The translations under genes were made by a program, and so were the position numbers. Shown piece after piece: positions 1 to 7,197 of a stretch of DNA of 28,676 bases (the stretch's first letter is position 1; each line of letters opens with the position of its first letter). The notes under the pieces are model-generated. The model saw nothing but the letters and a program-made list of their open reading frames with translations. It had not been told where the DNA came from and did no database searches. The stretch spans positions 1 through 28,676 of the IMG/VR virus record IMGVR_UViG_3300036761_001519. The stretch is one strand, 5' to 3'. Source of the DNA: a virus.

Positions 1-1349
1 CCAGAAAATTTATATCTTTCTTCTGATAAATAATCATAAAGGCTATGCACACTATGCCAAATTTTGCCAAAATCATAATAATAATCACAATATTTATATC
101 CTCTGGGGTCAATTAATCTAAACTGCCTTGTTTTTGCATTTACCAATATATTTGCAAAATGCAAATCAGAATGACATAATGGGGAAACAAATTTTGGAGT
201 GCATTTCTTAATAATTTCTGTATTGTTCTCAAGATAAGCCAATGCTAGTGGGGTGTTCATATATTCTTTACCATTAAATATTAATTTATCGGCATTAATA
301 ATTTTAGCAAAGGCGGAATTCATATCTCTTGTTCGTTGTAATCTAGATTTTACTCTTTTAAAATGTACCCAATCAATATAATCTGGAGGAGTATCCATTT
401 TCTGTTTTGTGTACATTTTTGTAAACATAAAATTTAATACATTGTCCAATATTTTTAAAGTTCCTTTGGCATCTATTGAACCAGAAAATAATAGAGTTCT
501 TAGACTAGGATAAGGGTATTTTGGCATTTCATAATATAATTCTTTCTTCGATTGTTTTACTATTTTAACTTCTGAAAAATATTCTTGTAATTCCGGAGGC
601 AACTTCTGTAAAAAAGCAATTTCATCTCCTAATTTAGCGGTAGCAAAATCATATGCTGTTTTCCTCACTGTCTGAATCAATTCAAGTTGAGCTTCGCTTC
701 CGCTTTGCTCTTTAGTAAATTCATAATCTATTCTAACAATTTTAAAAGTATCTTTTAATATGTTAATAATATGCATAATTTCATTGCCTGCATATTGGAA
801 ACATAGTTTCTTAAATTTCCCCGCAGAATCTTTCCCTACCTTTATCATGCCGGAATAAATTTCCCAAGGAAATTCTTCTGGTTCTTCCATACCACAATAT
901 AAGATATTACCTTGGTCATCTATTTTAATTTTTCCACCACCATCGCCATGAGTCATAGCTGTTCTACTTAATATTACATTGGGATATTTAGAATATAAAA
1001 TAGTTTCTAGTGCTTTTTTGCTAAAATAAATATCCCCATCTACTGCAATAAACCCTTCTTTTGGATTAATTGCTAAAGCAATAGAATAACTTTGAAAAGT
1101 AGTTTCGTTGTTAGGATTAACAATAACCTTTACCCCTAAATCTTTTATTTTTTGAATATTCTTTTTTGTCCAACAAATTCCATCTTTTCCCACAATTACA
1201 GTAATGTCGGTAATATGATATTCCTTAAATAATTCAATGGTACGTTTAAGTAAAGGAACTCCATTTACCTCCATTAAGCATTTTGGAATGTTCTCCCCAA
1301 GTTTGCCTAATCTTGTGCCTTTGCCTGCTGCGGGAATAATTACTTTCAT
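1..1349 (-). CDS. Nucleotidyltransferase-kinase fusion (3' end beyond window)
   Basis: The N-terminal half (about residues 1-220) is a sugar-phosphate nucleotidyltransferase: it opens with IPAAGKGTRLGKLGENIPK (G-x-G-T-R-x-PK loop) and has a VDGDIYF metal-binding segment near residue 100. The C-terminal part (from about 250) resembles an aminoglycoside/choline-kinase-type phosphotransferase, with CHSDLHFANIL (HxDxxxxN catalytic loop) followed by LIDPRG (metal-binding D). The frame is open to the left edge, so about 449 codons are seen and the C-terminus is missing. The ATG overlaps the stop of the RmlD-like gene (ATGA), so the two are probably co-translated. By family, such fusions occur in capsule and lipo-oligosaccharide loci, where the kinase phosphorylates and the transferase makes an NDP- or CDP-activated group. 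The substrate cannot be read from sequence. Confidence 0.85.
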   Translation of the reverse strand, partial: MKVIIPAAGKGTRLGKLGENIPKCLMEVNGVPLLKRTIELFKEYHITDITVIVGKDGICWTKKNIQKIKDLGVKVIVNPNNETTFQSYSIALAINPKEGFIAVDGDIYFSKKALETILYSKYPNVILSRTAMTHGDGGGKIKIDDQGNILYCGMEEPEEFPWEIYSGMIKVGKDSAGKFKKLCFQYAGNEIMHIINILKDTFKIVRIDYEFTKEQSGSEAQLELIQTVRKTAYDFATAKLGDEIAFLQKLPPELQEYFSEVKIVKQSKKELYYEMPKYPYPSLRTLLFSGSIDAKGTLKILDNVLNFMFTKMYTKQKMDTPPDYIDWVHFKRVKSRLQRTRDMNSAFAKIINADKLIFNGKEYMNTPLALAYLENNTEIIKKCTPKFVSPLCHSDLHFANILVNAKTRQFRLIDPRGYKYCDYYYDFGKIWHSVHSLYDYLSEERYKFS

Positions 1350-2215
1350 CTATCTTTCTCCATTTGATGCTTCATTATATTAAGCCCAGCAATTACATCA
1401 TTTAATTTAAAATCTGTTATCTTGTTCATATTTAAAGAGGAATTCATTGCTCTATTGCTTCTAACTTTGCACACTGCACGAAGTGATGCTGTAGGCAGAT
1501 AAAACCTCTCTGCTATTTTAAGAGCAAATTGATATTTAGTTAATGGTTCGTTATTCTGAAAATGATAAACACCAGGAAGATAATTGTGCTCAAGAAGATG
1601 AGCAATAGCTAAAACGACATCATCTAATAAGGTGGGATATCTTATTTGCGTATTATCTGCTTCTAAAAGTTCTCCTTTTTGCAAAGTATTGATAACTTTA
1701 GAAGTCCAAATTTCCCTATCTGTAACATCGTTATATCCATAAAATAGAGGAAATCTAACAATATAATAATTATCTAAAATAGTTTTAATAATATGTTCTG
1801 CGGTTGCTTTTGTACTTCCATAAAAACTAATGGGGTCTGGAACATCATCTTCATTATATCCTAACTTATTACCACTAAATACATAATCAGTAGAAATATA
1901 TATTAATTTTGCTCCTACTCTTTTACAAGCATTTGCAATATTAAATGTACCCAATATATTTGTAGATATTGCCCTAGCAATTTCTCTATCACAAGTATCG
2001 GGGTCGGGTATTGCTACCGGATGAATTACTATATTAGGTTTGTAATAATCAAATAATGCATCTACGCATTTATCGTGCGCAATGTGCATATAAGTAGTGC
2101 TTCCTCTGCACTGTGAATAATGAGTACCAAGAATTTCATATTCTGGAAAATGAGAAAATATACTTATAAATTTCTTACCAAAAAATCCAGTGGCTCCCGC
2201 AACTAAAATTTTCAT
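1346..2215 (-). CDS. RmlD-like NAD(P)-dependent sugar-nucleotide reductase/epimerase (SDR)
   Basis: This 289-residue protein is an extended short-chain dehydrogenase. Visible are the Rossmann glycine motif GATGFFG (7-13), the RmlD-type segment STDYVFSG (108-115) and the catalytic YGSTK (Y132, K136). The length matches dTDP-4-dehydrorhamnose reductases, but an epimerase or dehydratase of the same fold is possible. A good SD (AAGGAG) lies before the ATG. It overlaps the upstream small membrane ORF by 4 bases and the downstream nucleotidyltransferase-kinase gene by 4, forming a likely sugar-activation operon. Rhamnose synthesis would also need RmlA, B and C; these are not in the window, so the product may be built on a host precursor. 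Confidence 0.85.
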   Translation of the reverse strand: MKILVAGATGFFGKKFISIFSHFPEYEILGTHYSQCRGSTTYMHIAHDKCVDALFDYYKPNIVIHPVAIPDPDTCDREIARAISTNILGTFNIANACKRVGAKLIYISTDYVFSGNKLGYNEDDVPDPISFYGSTKATAEHIIKTILDNYYIVRFPLFYGYNDVTDREIWTSKVINTLQKGELLEADNTQIRYPTLLDDVVLAIAHLLEHNYLPGVYHFQNNEPLTKYQFALKIAERFYLPTASLRAVCKVRSNRAMNSSLNMNKITDFKLNDVIAGLNIMKHQMEKDR

Positions 2216-2358
2216 ATCTGCTCCTTAAAAATTAGGGTATACATTTTTTTAATATTCTTCCAATTAAATCTATCACAAAATATCCCAACTAAAAATAAAG
2301 GAATAATTAGCCAATACAGTAATAACCATACAATAAATAAATGTGATATATTTTTCAT
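2212..2358 (-). CDS. Small membrane protein, 48 aa
   Basis: This short ORF fills what would otherwise be a gap. It starts with ATG overlapping the HAD gene stop (ATGA) and ends with TGA overlapping the RmlD start. The first ~35 residues are strongly hydrophobic (LFIVWLLLYWLIIPLFLVGI), predicting one membrane span, followed by a short basic tail. It contains the SD of the next gene in its last codons. No family is recognised. The exact fit between two stop/start overlaps is the main argument that it is real. Confidence 0.55.
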   Translation of the reverse strand: MKNISHLFIVWLLLYWLIIPLFLVGIFCDRFNWKNIKKMYTLIFKEQI

Positions 2359-2852
2359 ATTAAAATTGCCTGCATAAGTTTTTTAAATTCTTCCACAGAT
2401 TTCACTCTGGTTTCTACATTTACATTTCGATTATATAAGGAATCTATTAAAATTATCCGTTCATAATATGTAAAATTAGGGTTATCCTCTACTAAAAGGG
2501 TCTGTGGTTCTGAATCTAATTTTTTTCTCTTTTGGGCGGTTGTAAGATAATATACTTCCCTATTAGGAAAATATTTATTTAACCACTTAGCAGTATAAGG
2601 TATCCAATCTTTAGGTTGATGTGTCCAAATCTCAATAGGGCTGCTTTTATGAAAAGATTGTATAATATCTAAAAATTTAGTGGGTCTACAAGTTTCAAGA
2701 ATAGAATAATCTTGCGCCACTAATTGATAAATAGTTTTTCCTTCATGCTTCCAATACCAATCAGTAATTTCAGGAACACCAAATCTTTCCTGGACTTCAG
2801 GGTCAAGGTCTCGAAGCACACCATCTAAATCATAAACTATTTTAATTTTCAT
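2355..2852 (-). CDS. HAD-superfamily phosphatase, 5'(3')-deoxyribonucleotidase-like
   Basis: A 165-residue protein with HAD motif I YDLDGVLRDL (D8 nucleophile, D10), motif II near IWTHQP (Thr), a lysine-rich stretch at motif III and motif IV LLVEDNPN. The small size and DLDGVLRDL opening resemble phage and bacterial NT5C-like 5'-nucleotidases, which dephosphorylate nucleoside monophosphates. A sugar-phosphate phosphatase acting with the downstream RmlD and nucleotidyltransferase genes is also possible. It overlaps both neighbours by four bases (ATGA), so it is translationally coupled in the same operon. Confidence 0.75.
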   Translation of the reverse strand: MKIKIVYDLDGVLRDLDPEVQERFGVPEITDWYWKHEGKTIYQLVAQDYSILETCRPTKFLDIIQSFHKSSPIEIWTHQPKDWIPYTAKWLNKYFPNREVYYLTTAQKRKKLDSEPQTLLVEDNPNFTYYERIILIDSLYNRNVNVETRVKSVEEFKKLMQAILI

Positions 2853-3400
2853 ATTTTAATTAAGTTAAAATTATCTGGTTGATTAGCCATAATTTCTATA
2901 ATATCCTGTTCCATAAGCAATCTAAATTGATTATTATCTAATCCAACATCCCATTGTTTGCCTTGTGGGGGCAATCTCCCATGAGAATGTCCATAAAGTT
3001 GCCAAGAATTGTAGTGGCTTGCACCCCAGACTCTCATAGCATAATGGCACAATGTTACGGGAGGAACACCTTTTCTACTAAATTTTATTTCTTTAATATC
3101 ATTAATAGAAGTAAATAGTCCTAAAATATTTTTAATTCTATTGGCATAATCATGGTTTCCCATAATAAGATGAATTTTACCATTTAATCTTGCCCTTATA
3201 CTTCTTACTATTTCATGTGCACCAAAACAAAAATCCCCTAAATGATAAACTTCGTCTTTTTTACCTACATAAGCATTCCACATTCTAATAATATATTCAT
3301 CGTGTTCCTGGAAGGATGCAAATCCCATCCCTCCAGAAAATGAACGCATATCTGCTATTATAGGATGACAAAAATGTGTATCTGCTGTAAAAAATCGCAT
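2849..3400 (-). CDS. Calcineurin-like metallophosphoesterase
   Basis: This 183-residue single-domain protein carries the full metal-ligand set: DTH (D7, H9), GDF (D56), GNHD (N82, H83), a histidine in LCHY (H119) and GHSH (H138, H140). It belongs to the small phage/bacterial calcineurin-like phosphoesterases, which hydrolyse phosphodiesters or phosphomonoesters. The exact substrate is unknown. It is one of three such enzymes in the window and is not the Mre11 homolog, which lies at 5752-6681. It overlaps the HAD phosphatase gene by four bases and abuts the upstream membrane-protein gene. Confidence 0.85.
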   Translation of the reverse strand: MRFFTADTHFCHPIIADMRSFSGGMGFASFQEHDEYIIRMWNAYVGKKDEVYHLGDFCFGAHEIVRSIRARLNGKIHLIMGNHDYANRIKNILGLFTSINDIKEIKFSRKGVPPVTLCHYAMRVWGASHYNSWQLYGHSHGRLPPQGKQWDVGLDNNQFRLLMEQDIIEIMANQPDNFNLIKI

Positions 3401-3825
3401 TATTTCGCCACCGGAGGAGCAGGCGGTGGAGGAGTATTCGGCTTAGGCATAGGCGCTGGCGCATTAACTTGCGCTTTTTCCCTAGTTATCATATCTCTAA
3501 GCACCTTTGTCCAATAATTCCTAGTTTCTTTTGAACCACCAAAATCCCGCCAGAAACTTTTCTTATCTACCCCGCCCAATGATTTATCAATCCAATCCAC
3601 AAACTGAACAAGAGATTGAATATTAATTTCCATTTGTTCTAATTCAGTTTTCTTCTGAAGCTTTTTTTGTTCTAACTGTCTCCTCATATTCCAAGCCATT
3701 ACGGGTTTGCTAGAGAAGATAATCTTTAATCCTACTTTTACTATTTGTTCGCCAATTAAATAAGCAATTACTGCAACAAAAACAACTAATACCAATTGTA
3801 ATACTGTTAAAGAAACATTAACCAT
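3400..3825 (-). CDS. Single-span membrane protein with proline-rich tail
   Basis: The 141-residue product has an N-terminal hydrophobic segment (about 5-35: LTVLQLVLVVFVAVIAYLIG), then a basic, Lys/Gln/Glu-rich helical region with coiled-coil character (about 48-75), and ends in an Ala/Pro-rich tail with PKPNTPPPPAPP. No family is recognised. The layout suggests an inner-membrane anchor with a cytoplasmic helical part. It abuts the decayed homing-endonuclease gene upstream and shares its stop base with the metallophosphoesterase start region. Confidence 0.6.
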   Translation of the reverse strand: MVNVSLTVLQLVLVVFVAVIAYLIGEQIVKVGLKIIFSSKPVMAWNMRRQLEQKKLQKKTELEQMEINIQSLVQFVDWIDKSLGGVDKKSFWRDFGGSKETRNYWTKVLRDMITREKAQVNAPAPMPKPNTPPPPAPPVAK

Positions 3826-4163
3826 TATTTCCTCCTATTGTTAAATTTCAATATTTTGTTAATTAATATCTTTTTCTTTATAATTAAAACTTTATATCCT
3901 AATTTCTTATATATTCTTAATTTTCTTTTATCTCGCTTCCTCCAATCTGGTAAATTATGCCAGTAATCACCAAACATCTCTATGATTTTCTTTTGCTTCT
4001 TGTTAATAAAATCTGGGTTAAACCCTTTAATTATTAATGAACGGTCTCCAACGAATTTGTTTGGATTTTTTAATCTTTCTTTTTGGGCGCATGATTGGCA
4101 TCTTTTGGCATTATAATCATTTAATGGTTTTTTACAATCTATGCACTTTGGGTAATTTTTCAT
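3825..4163 (-). CDS. Truncated Vsr-like homing endonuclease with zinc finger (probable remnant)
   Basis: The 112-residue ORF has an N-terminal zinc-finger-like segment (CIDCKKPLNDYNAKRCQSC), then FNPDFI, KKIIEMFGDYWH and GYKVLII, the core of the Vsr-like nuclease fold. Compared with the 200-residue paralog at 25613-26215, it lacks the first nuclease helix (region of KPEKFLIKLFKHL). The conserved IWEHEL end is replaced by IIKKKIL. It therefore looks like an internally deleted, probably inactive copy of a free-standing homing endonuclease. It sits directly downstream of the Rad50 C-half gene, overlapping it by four bases. Confidence 0.7.
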   Translation of the reverse strand: MKNYPKCIDCKKPLNDYNAKRCQSCAQKERLKNPNKFVGDRSLIIKGFNPDFINKKQKKIIEMFGDYWHNLPDWRKRDKRKLRIYKKLGYKVLIIKKKILINKILKFNNRRK

Positions 4164-4762
4164 TTTAATTCAATATAGTTATTAGTTGCATCAATAAGTT
4201 CTCTTTGATGTGTAACTAATATTATCTGTTTATCAAATCTTTTATTTATTTCTTTTAAAAGTGCTCTTATTTTTGGCAAATAATTAATAGAAACATGTTT
4301 AAAAGATTCATCTAAACAAACGAACCCCTCATATCGTGGTTTTATTAATTCCATCAATACTAATCTTAATCCAAAAGAAAGTACATCTAATATACCACCA
4401 CCAAGAGCATCTAATGTATCTGTAATTTCTACTCCATCAGGAGAAATTACTTTAAAATTACATTCTTGGAGATTTCCTCTTTTACCAAATTCTAATTCAA
4501 ATTTATAATCTTGTTCAAAAATATATTGAAGAATATATGTTATTAACTTATTGAACCCTTCTTTAACTTGTTGTTGTGTAACTTCAGAAATCAATGCAAA
4601 TATTTCAATAGACTTAGCAAATACTTCCCTTTTATGAGATAATTCCAGTAATTTAACCTTATTAGAATCTATCTGGAAAGCCAATAAAGATTCCTGCCCT
4701 TGCAAGGCAGAAAGGTTATTTTGAAGTTCTTTAGATTTTTTTTCTAATTGGTCTAAATTCAT
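4160..4762 (-). CDS. Rad50/SbcC (gp46-type) ATPase, C-terminal half
   Basis: This 200-residue protein has only the second half of an SMC/Rad50 ATPase head. It has an N-terminal coiled coil (about 1-65), signature segment GGGILDVLSFG (121-131), Walker B FVCLDE (D151, E152) and H-loop LVTHQ (H185). There is no Walker A. The matching N-terminal half, with Walker A, is the separate gene at 7194-9551. Mature extein (374 aa) plus this protein totals 574 aa, close to a whole phage gp46. Inference: the two associate into one functional head that works with the Mre11 homolog at 5752-6681 in end processing. The gene follows the 89-aa coiled-coil gene with no gap. Confidence 0.82.
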   Translation of the reverse strand: MNLDQLEKKSKELQNNLSALQGQESLLAFQIDSNKVKLLELSHKREVFAKSIEIFALISEVTQQQVKEGFNKLITYILQYIFEQDYKFELEFGKRGNLQECNFKVISPDGVEITDTLDALGGGILDVLSFGLRLVLMELIKPRYEGFVCLDESFKHVSINYLPKIRALLKEINKRFDKQIILVTHQRELIDATNNYIELK

Positions 4763-5032
4763 TTAATCCTCATCAGTAGGTTCAGGTTCTTCTTCTGGAG
4801 AACCATTTAAAATATTATTGGCATTATCTATTCCTACCTTAATTTCTTTATCTAGTTTGACTATTTCTTTTTCAAGTGTATCTGGGGTTAATTTTAAATC
4901 CTCTAATTGTTTTAATATTTCATTTTTGTCCTCTGTTAATTGTTTCTCTTTCTCTTGGCAACGTATAAGTTTTTCCTTATTTTCATTGATTGTTTGCTCT
5001 ATTTCTTCAAGTTTTTCTTTATAGTTTTCCAT
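4763..5032 (-). CDS. Coiled-coil protein, 89 aa
   Basis: Nearly all of residues 1-75 is Lys/Glu-rich heptad-like sequence typical of an alpha-helical coiled coil, followed by a very acidic tail (PEEEPEPTDED). No catalytic motif is present. The stop codon directly abuts the ATG of the Rad50 C-half gene, so the two are probably made together. Inference: it may pair with the coiled-coil arms of the split Rad50. No family name can be given with confidence. Confidence 0.65.
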   Translation of the reverse strand: MENYKEKLEEIEQTINENKEKLIRCQEKEKQLTEDKNEILKQLEDLKLTPDTLEKEIVKLDKEIKVGIDNANNILNGSPEEEPEPTDED

Positions 5033-5041
5033 TGTATCTCC

Positions 5042-5260
5042 TTAATTAATTTTCTTAAATTGATATTTTCCTTTTAATTCTTGATTAATGAATTTCCCTT
5101 TTGATGGCGCTACTAACATTAACTGATAAACATAAGCCGGAACATTAATATAATCATAAATACCACCATAATTAAATTTTATCCTTAATATCTTTTCCTC
5201 TATAGAATATCCGATACTTGCTACATTTGAAGATTGCACATTAATCATAACAATTTCCAT
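5042..5260 (-). CDS. KTSC-domain protein
   Basis: The 72-residue protein matches the short KTSC domain throughout: SSNVASIGYS, LRIKFNYGGIYDYINVP, then APSKGKFINQELKGKY. KTSC proteins are common in phages and plasmids; the molecular role is not established. The start at MEIVM is preferred because AAGGAGG lies just upstream; a second Met at residue 5 is possible. It overlaps the stop of the HExxH gene by one base. Confidence 0.8.
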   Translation of the reverse strand: MEIVMINVQSSNVASIGYSIEEKILRIKFNYGGIYDYINVPAYVYQLMLVAPSKGKFINQELKGKYQFKKIN

Positions 5261-5709
5261 TATTTAACCTCCTTAAAATCTTTAATTTTAGAAAATGCTT
5301 CGTAATGTATAGGAAATCTTCTTTTCCAATCCTTGTCTCTTAATGTTTTTTGCCATAGTTGTACATATGGTTTATATGCTTTTGGGAAGTATTTCTTCAT
5401 CTGTTTTACCGCAAATGATTCTGCTAGAATTTCTGATTTGATTTTATTTTTTCTTAATGTTTTTGAAGTCCATTTATATGTTCTGCATTTGATATGCCCC
5501 AACTCGTGAAAAATTGTTGAAACATTTTCTATAAAATCCTCTTTTTTCATTTTCTTTAAATTTAAAAATAATACAGGCATTCCTCCATAATTAGATACAT
5601 ATCCAATATACTTTGTTCTATTGTCCGTTCCCAATAAAAAATGAGGAATCCTTAATACTTTCTTCCAGTGAAATACTTCAATCATGATTTTATATTCCAA
5701 ATTAACCAT
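5260..5709 (-). CDS. HExxH putative metallopeptidase (paralog of 14529-14936)
   Basis: The 149-residue protein contains FHELGHIKC (H68, E69, H72) and a downstream AESFA (E97), the arrangement of a zinc metallopeptidase with a third glutamate ligand. It resembles small ImmA/IrrE- or SprT-like phage proteins. The remainder is basic (SKTLRKNKIKSE, KAYKPYVQLWQK). It shares the core with the protein at 14529-14936 (FHELGHI, then AEKFALRNLKKFLP versus AESFAVKQMKKYFP). It is the first gene after the promoter at 5727-5755, with SD GGGAG. The target is unknown. It lacks an obvious DNA-binding domain. Confidence 0.7.
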   Translation of the reverse strand: MVNLEYKIMIEVFHWKKVLRIPHFLLGTDNRTKYIGYVSNYGGMPVLFLNLKKMKKEDFIENVSTIFHELGHIKCRTYKWTSKTLRKNKIKSEILAESFAVKQMKKYFPKAYKPYVQLWQKTLRDKDWKRRFPIHYEAFSKIKDFKEVK

Positions 5710-5726
5710 TGTTCTCCCTTATATCA

Positions 5727-5755
5727 AGTATAACACATACTGTGCGCACTGTCAA
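5727..5755 (-). promoter_or_regulatory. Sigma70-type promoter (TTGACA-17-TATACT)
   Basis: Reading the minus strand, -35 TTGACA (5755-5750) and -10 TATACT (5732-5727) are separated by exactly 17 bases, with an extended TGT before the -10. The stop codon of the upstream Mre11 gene is inside the -35 hexamer. The expected start near 5720 leaves only about 11 nt before the ATG at 5709. The spacer begins GTGCGCAC, also found at 11278-11306. Confidence 0.88.
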
Positions 5756-6681
5756 CCTTTATTTTCACTATTTGTTATTCTACTAATAACTTCATCTTCT
5801 ACTTCTTTATTAACCTCTGACCGTTTGCATATTTCTTTTGCCACACCCAATAAATCCAAATCTGTGAATGTGGTGGTCTGAAGACTTTCTATAAACTTCT
5901 CTATTTCTGAATTAAATTCCTTCTTTTTCTCTATTTTAGTAAGGTCAAATACTTCTTCTTTAGCTTTGGCTGATTTTAATTTGATTATTTTATAGTTTCT
6001 TTTTTCAGTATCCAATAGAACCACTGAAGGTTCAATATCTGATTCATCAATAGATGTCCTCCCAATTGAGCCAGGATTTACATAAGTAACATCATCGTAA
6101 ATTTTAATAAATGGTTGATGCAAATGAGCGCAGAGGACTAAATTGTAATCACATTCCACATCCTTGGCTTGAATGTGGTTGATAATAGGTAAAAATGCCT
6201 TTGGAGTTATGAGGGCGTGGACAACTGCAACAGTCCATCTTTTGTCTTTGCTCACCATTTTAATTCCATCTGTTTTAATTATGGTTTCAATATCTTTCTG
6301 ATAGTCTATACCTTTAATAAAATATTCATCTCCTTCTAACCATTCCAATTTTTTAATGAGTTTACATCTCCTAAACATATGGCAAATTGTGGTTGCTTGA
6401 GATACCAAAATGTTGTGATTTATCATGGGGTGGTTTCCGACCAAAGTATAAATAGGAATTTTATATTTTTCAATAAGGTCTATAATTTCATCACAAATAG
6501 TAAGACTAATTATAGGGCTGTCTAATAAATCTCCCCCACATAAAATAAATGGACTTTTATTCTTCTTAGCTATCTGCAAAATTTCTTCTAATTTTGCCAT
6601 AGAATCAGAATAATAATTACCTACCCTGTTCTCGCTGTTTTGCCCAGAAATGTGATTGTCTGTAAAATAGGGAACTATCAT
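5752..6681 (-). CDS. sbcD: Mre11/SbcD-like nuclease (phage gp47 type)
   Basis: This 309-residue protein carries the Mre11 phosphoesterase ligand set: DNH (D8, H10), GGDLLD (D51), GNHPM (N83, H84), VVHA (H154) and CAHLH (H185, H187). The order and length match the phage gp47/SbcD nuclease subunit, which works with a Rad50/SbcC ATPase on DNA ends. The motif-III residue after GNH is Pro instead of the usual Asp. After about residue 215 there is a charged helical region that could be the capping/Rad50-contact part. It lies between the two halves of the Rad50 gene. SD AGAGGA precedes the ATG. Confidence 0.88.
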   Translation of the reverse strand: MIVPYFTDNHISGQNSENRVGNYYSDSMAKLEEILQIAKKNKSPFILCGGDLLDSPIISLTICDEIIDLIEKYKIPIYTLVGNHPMINHNILVSQATTICHMFRRCKLIKKLEWLEGDEYFIKGIDYQKDIETIIKTDGIKMVSKDKRWTVAVVHALITPKAFLPIINHIQAKDVECDYNLVLCAHLHQPFIKIYDDVTYVNPGSIGRTSIDESDIEPSVVLLDTEKRNYKIIKLKSAKAKEEVFDLTKIEKKKEFNSEIEKFIESLQTTTFTDLDLLGVAKEICKRSEVNKEVEDEVISRITNSENKG

Positions 6682-7086
6682 TTATCCTCTTTGAGATGGG
6701 TCTCTGCCCCATCTGCGTTCTGTGATATATTTTCCAGATTGTTCTGTTGAAATATTTCCTAAATTTTCTTCGGTTTTATCTATGATAGGTCTTCCGTTAG
6801 AAGTATATCCTTTAATTTTAAATTCCTTAGTAACTATTGGTTCGTTATAAATATGTTCATCGTTATCCATTACTGCATAATCAGATAAAGATTCTGAAGC
6901 AAATATAATCTTATTTTGATTTGTTCCTTCCAGTCTAATATTAACAATAGTTCCTTCGTCTAATTCTCTATAATGTTGATGTCCACAATTAGGGCAAATA
7001 ATTATCTGTCTTTCTGTGCTATCATCAAATTCATAAATAACATATTTATTACAATTATGGCAATATTCTTCTTGTCTTAATTTCAT
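6682..7086 (-). CDS. Zinc-ribbon protein of unknown function, 134 aa
   Basis: The N-terminus has two CxxC pairs, YCHNCNK and ICPNCGH, spaced like a zinc ribbon (about residues 9-34). The rest is polar with no recognised domain; the end is Arg-rich (TERRWGRDPSQRG). A strong SD (GGAGG) precedes the ATG. It lies between the Rad50 N-half and Mre11 genes, so a nucleic-acid-related role is plausible but unproven. Confidence 0.65.
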   Translation of the reverse strand: MKLRQEEYCHNCNKYVIYEFDDSTERQIIICPNCGHQHYRELDEGTIVNIRLEGTNQNKIIFASESLSDYAVMDNDEHIYNEPIVTKEFKIKGYTSNGRPIIDKTEENLGNISTEQSGKYITERRWGRDPSQRG

Positions 7087-7197
7087 TTATTCCTCCGTAG
7101 CAAATTCTTTTAAATATCTTTTTACTGTTGCTGCTTCTTTTTTAAAATCATCTTCTCCACAACCTATTGGGTCTCCAAAATATAATATTTTTATCAT
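7087..7197 (-). CDS. Small ORF, 36 aa, in the Rad50/Mre11 operon
   Basis: This short gene has a strong SD (AAGGAG) seven bases before its ATG, overlaps the stop of the Rad50 N-half gene (ATGA), and ends just before the next ATG. The peptide begins MIKILYFGDPIGCGEDDF and continues with a Lys/Glu-rich helix. No family is recognised. The SD and exact fit of both ends make it likely to be translated. Confidence 0.55.
   Translation of the reverse strand: MIKILYFGDPIGCGEDDFKKEAATVKRYLKEFATEE

Noticed and set aside
3825-4762. Homing-endonuclease insertion as the direct cause of the Rad50 split
   Set aside because: The remnant endonuclease is at the far end of the C-half gene, not at the break point, and several unrelated genes lie between the halves, so simple gene fracture by insertion is not supported.
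4818-5881. Plus-strand ORFs such as 4818-5024 and 5684-5881
   Set aside because: They are antisense to clear minus-strand genes, lack Shine-Dalgarno sites and read as low-complexity Ser/Leu/Phe sequence, as expected for shadows of Lys/Glu-rich genes.
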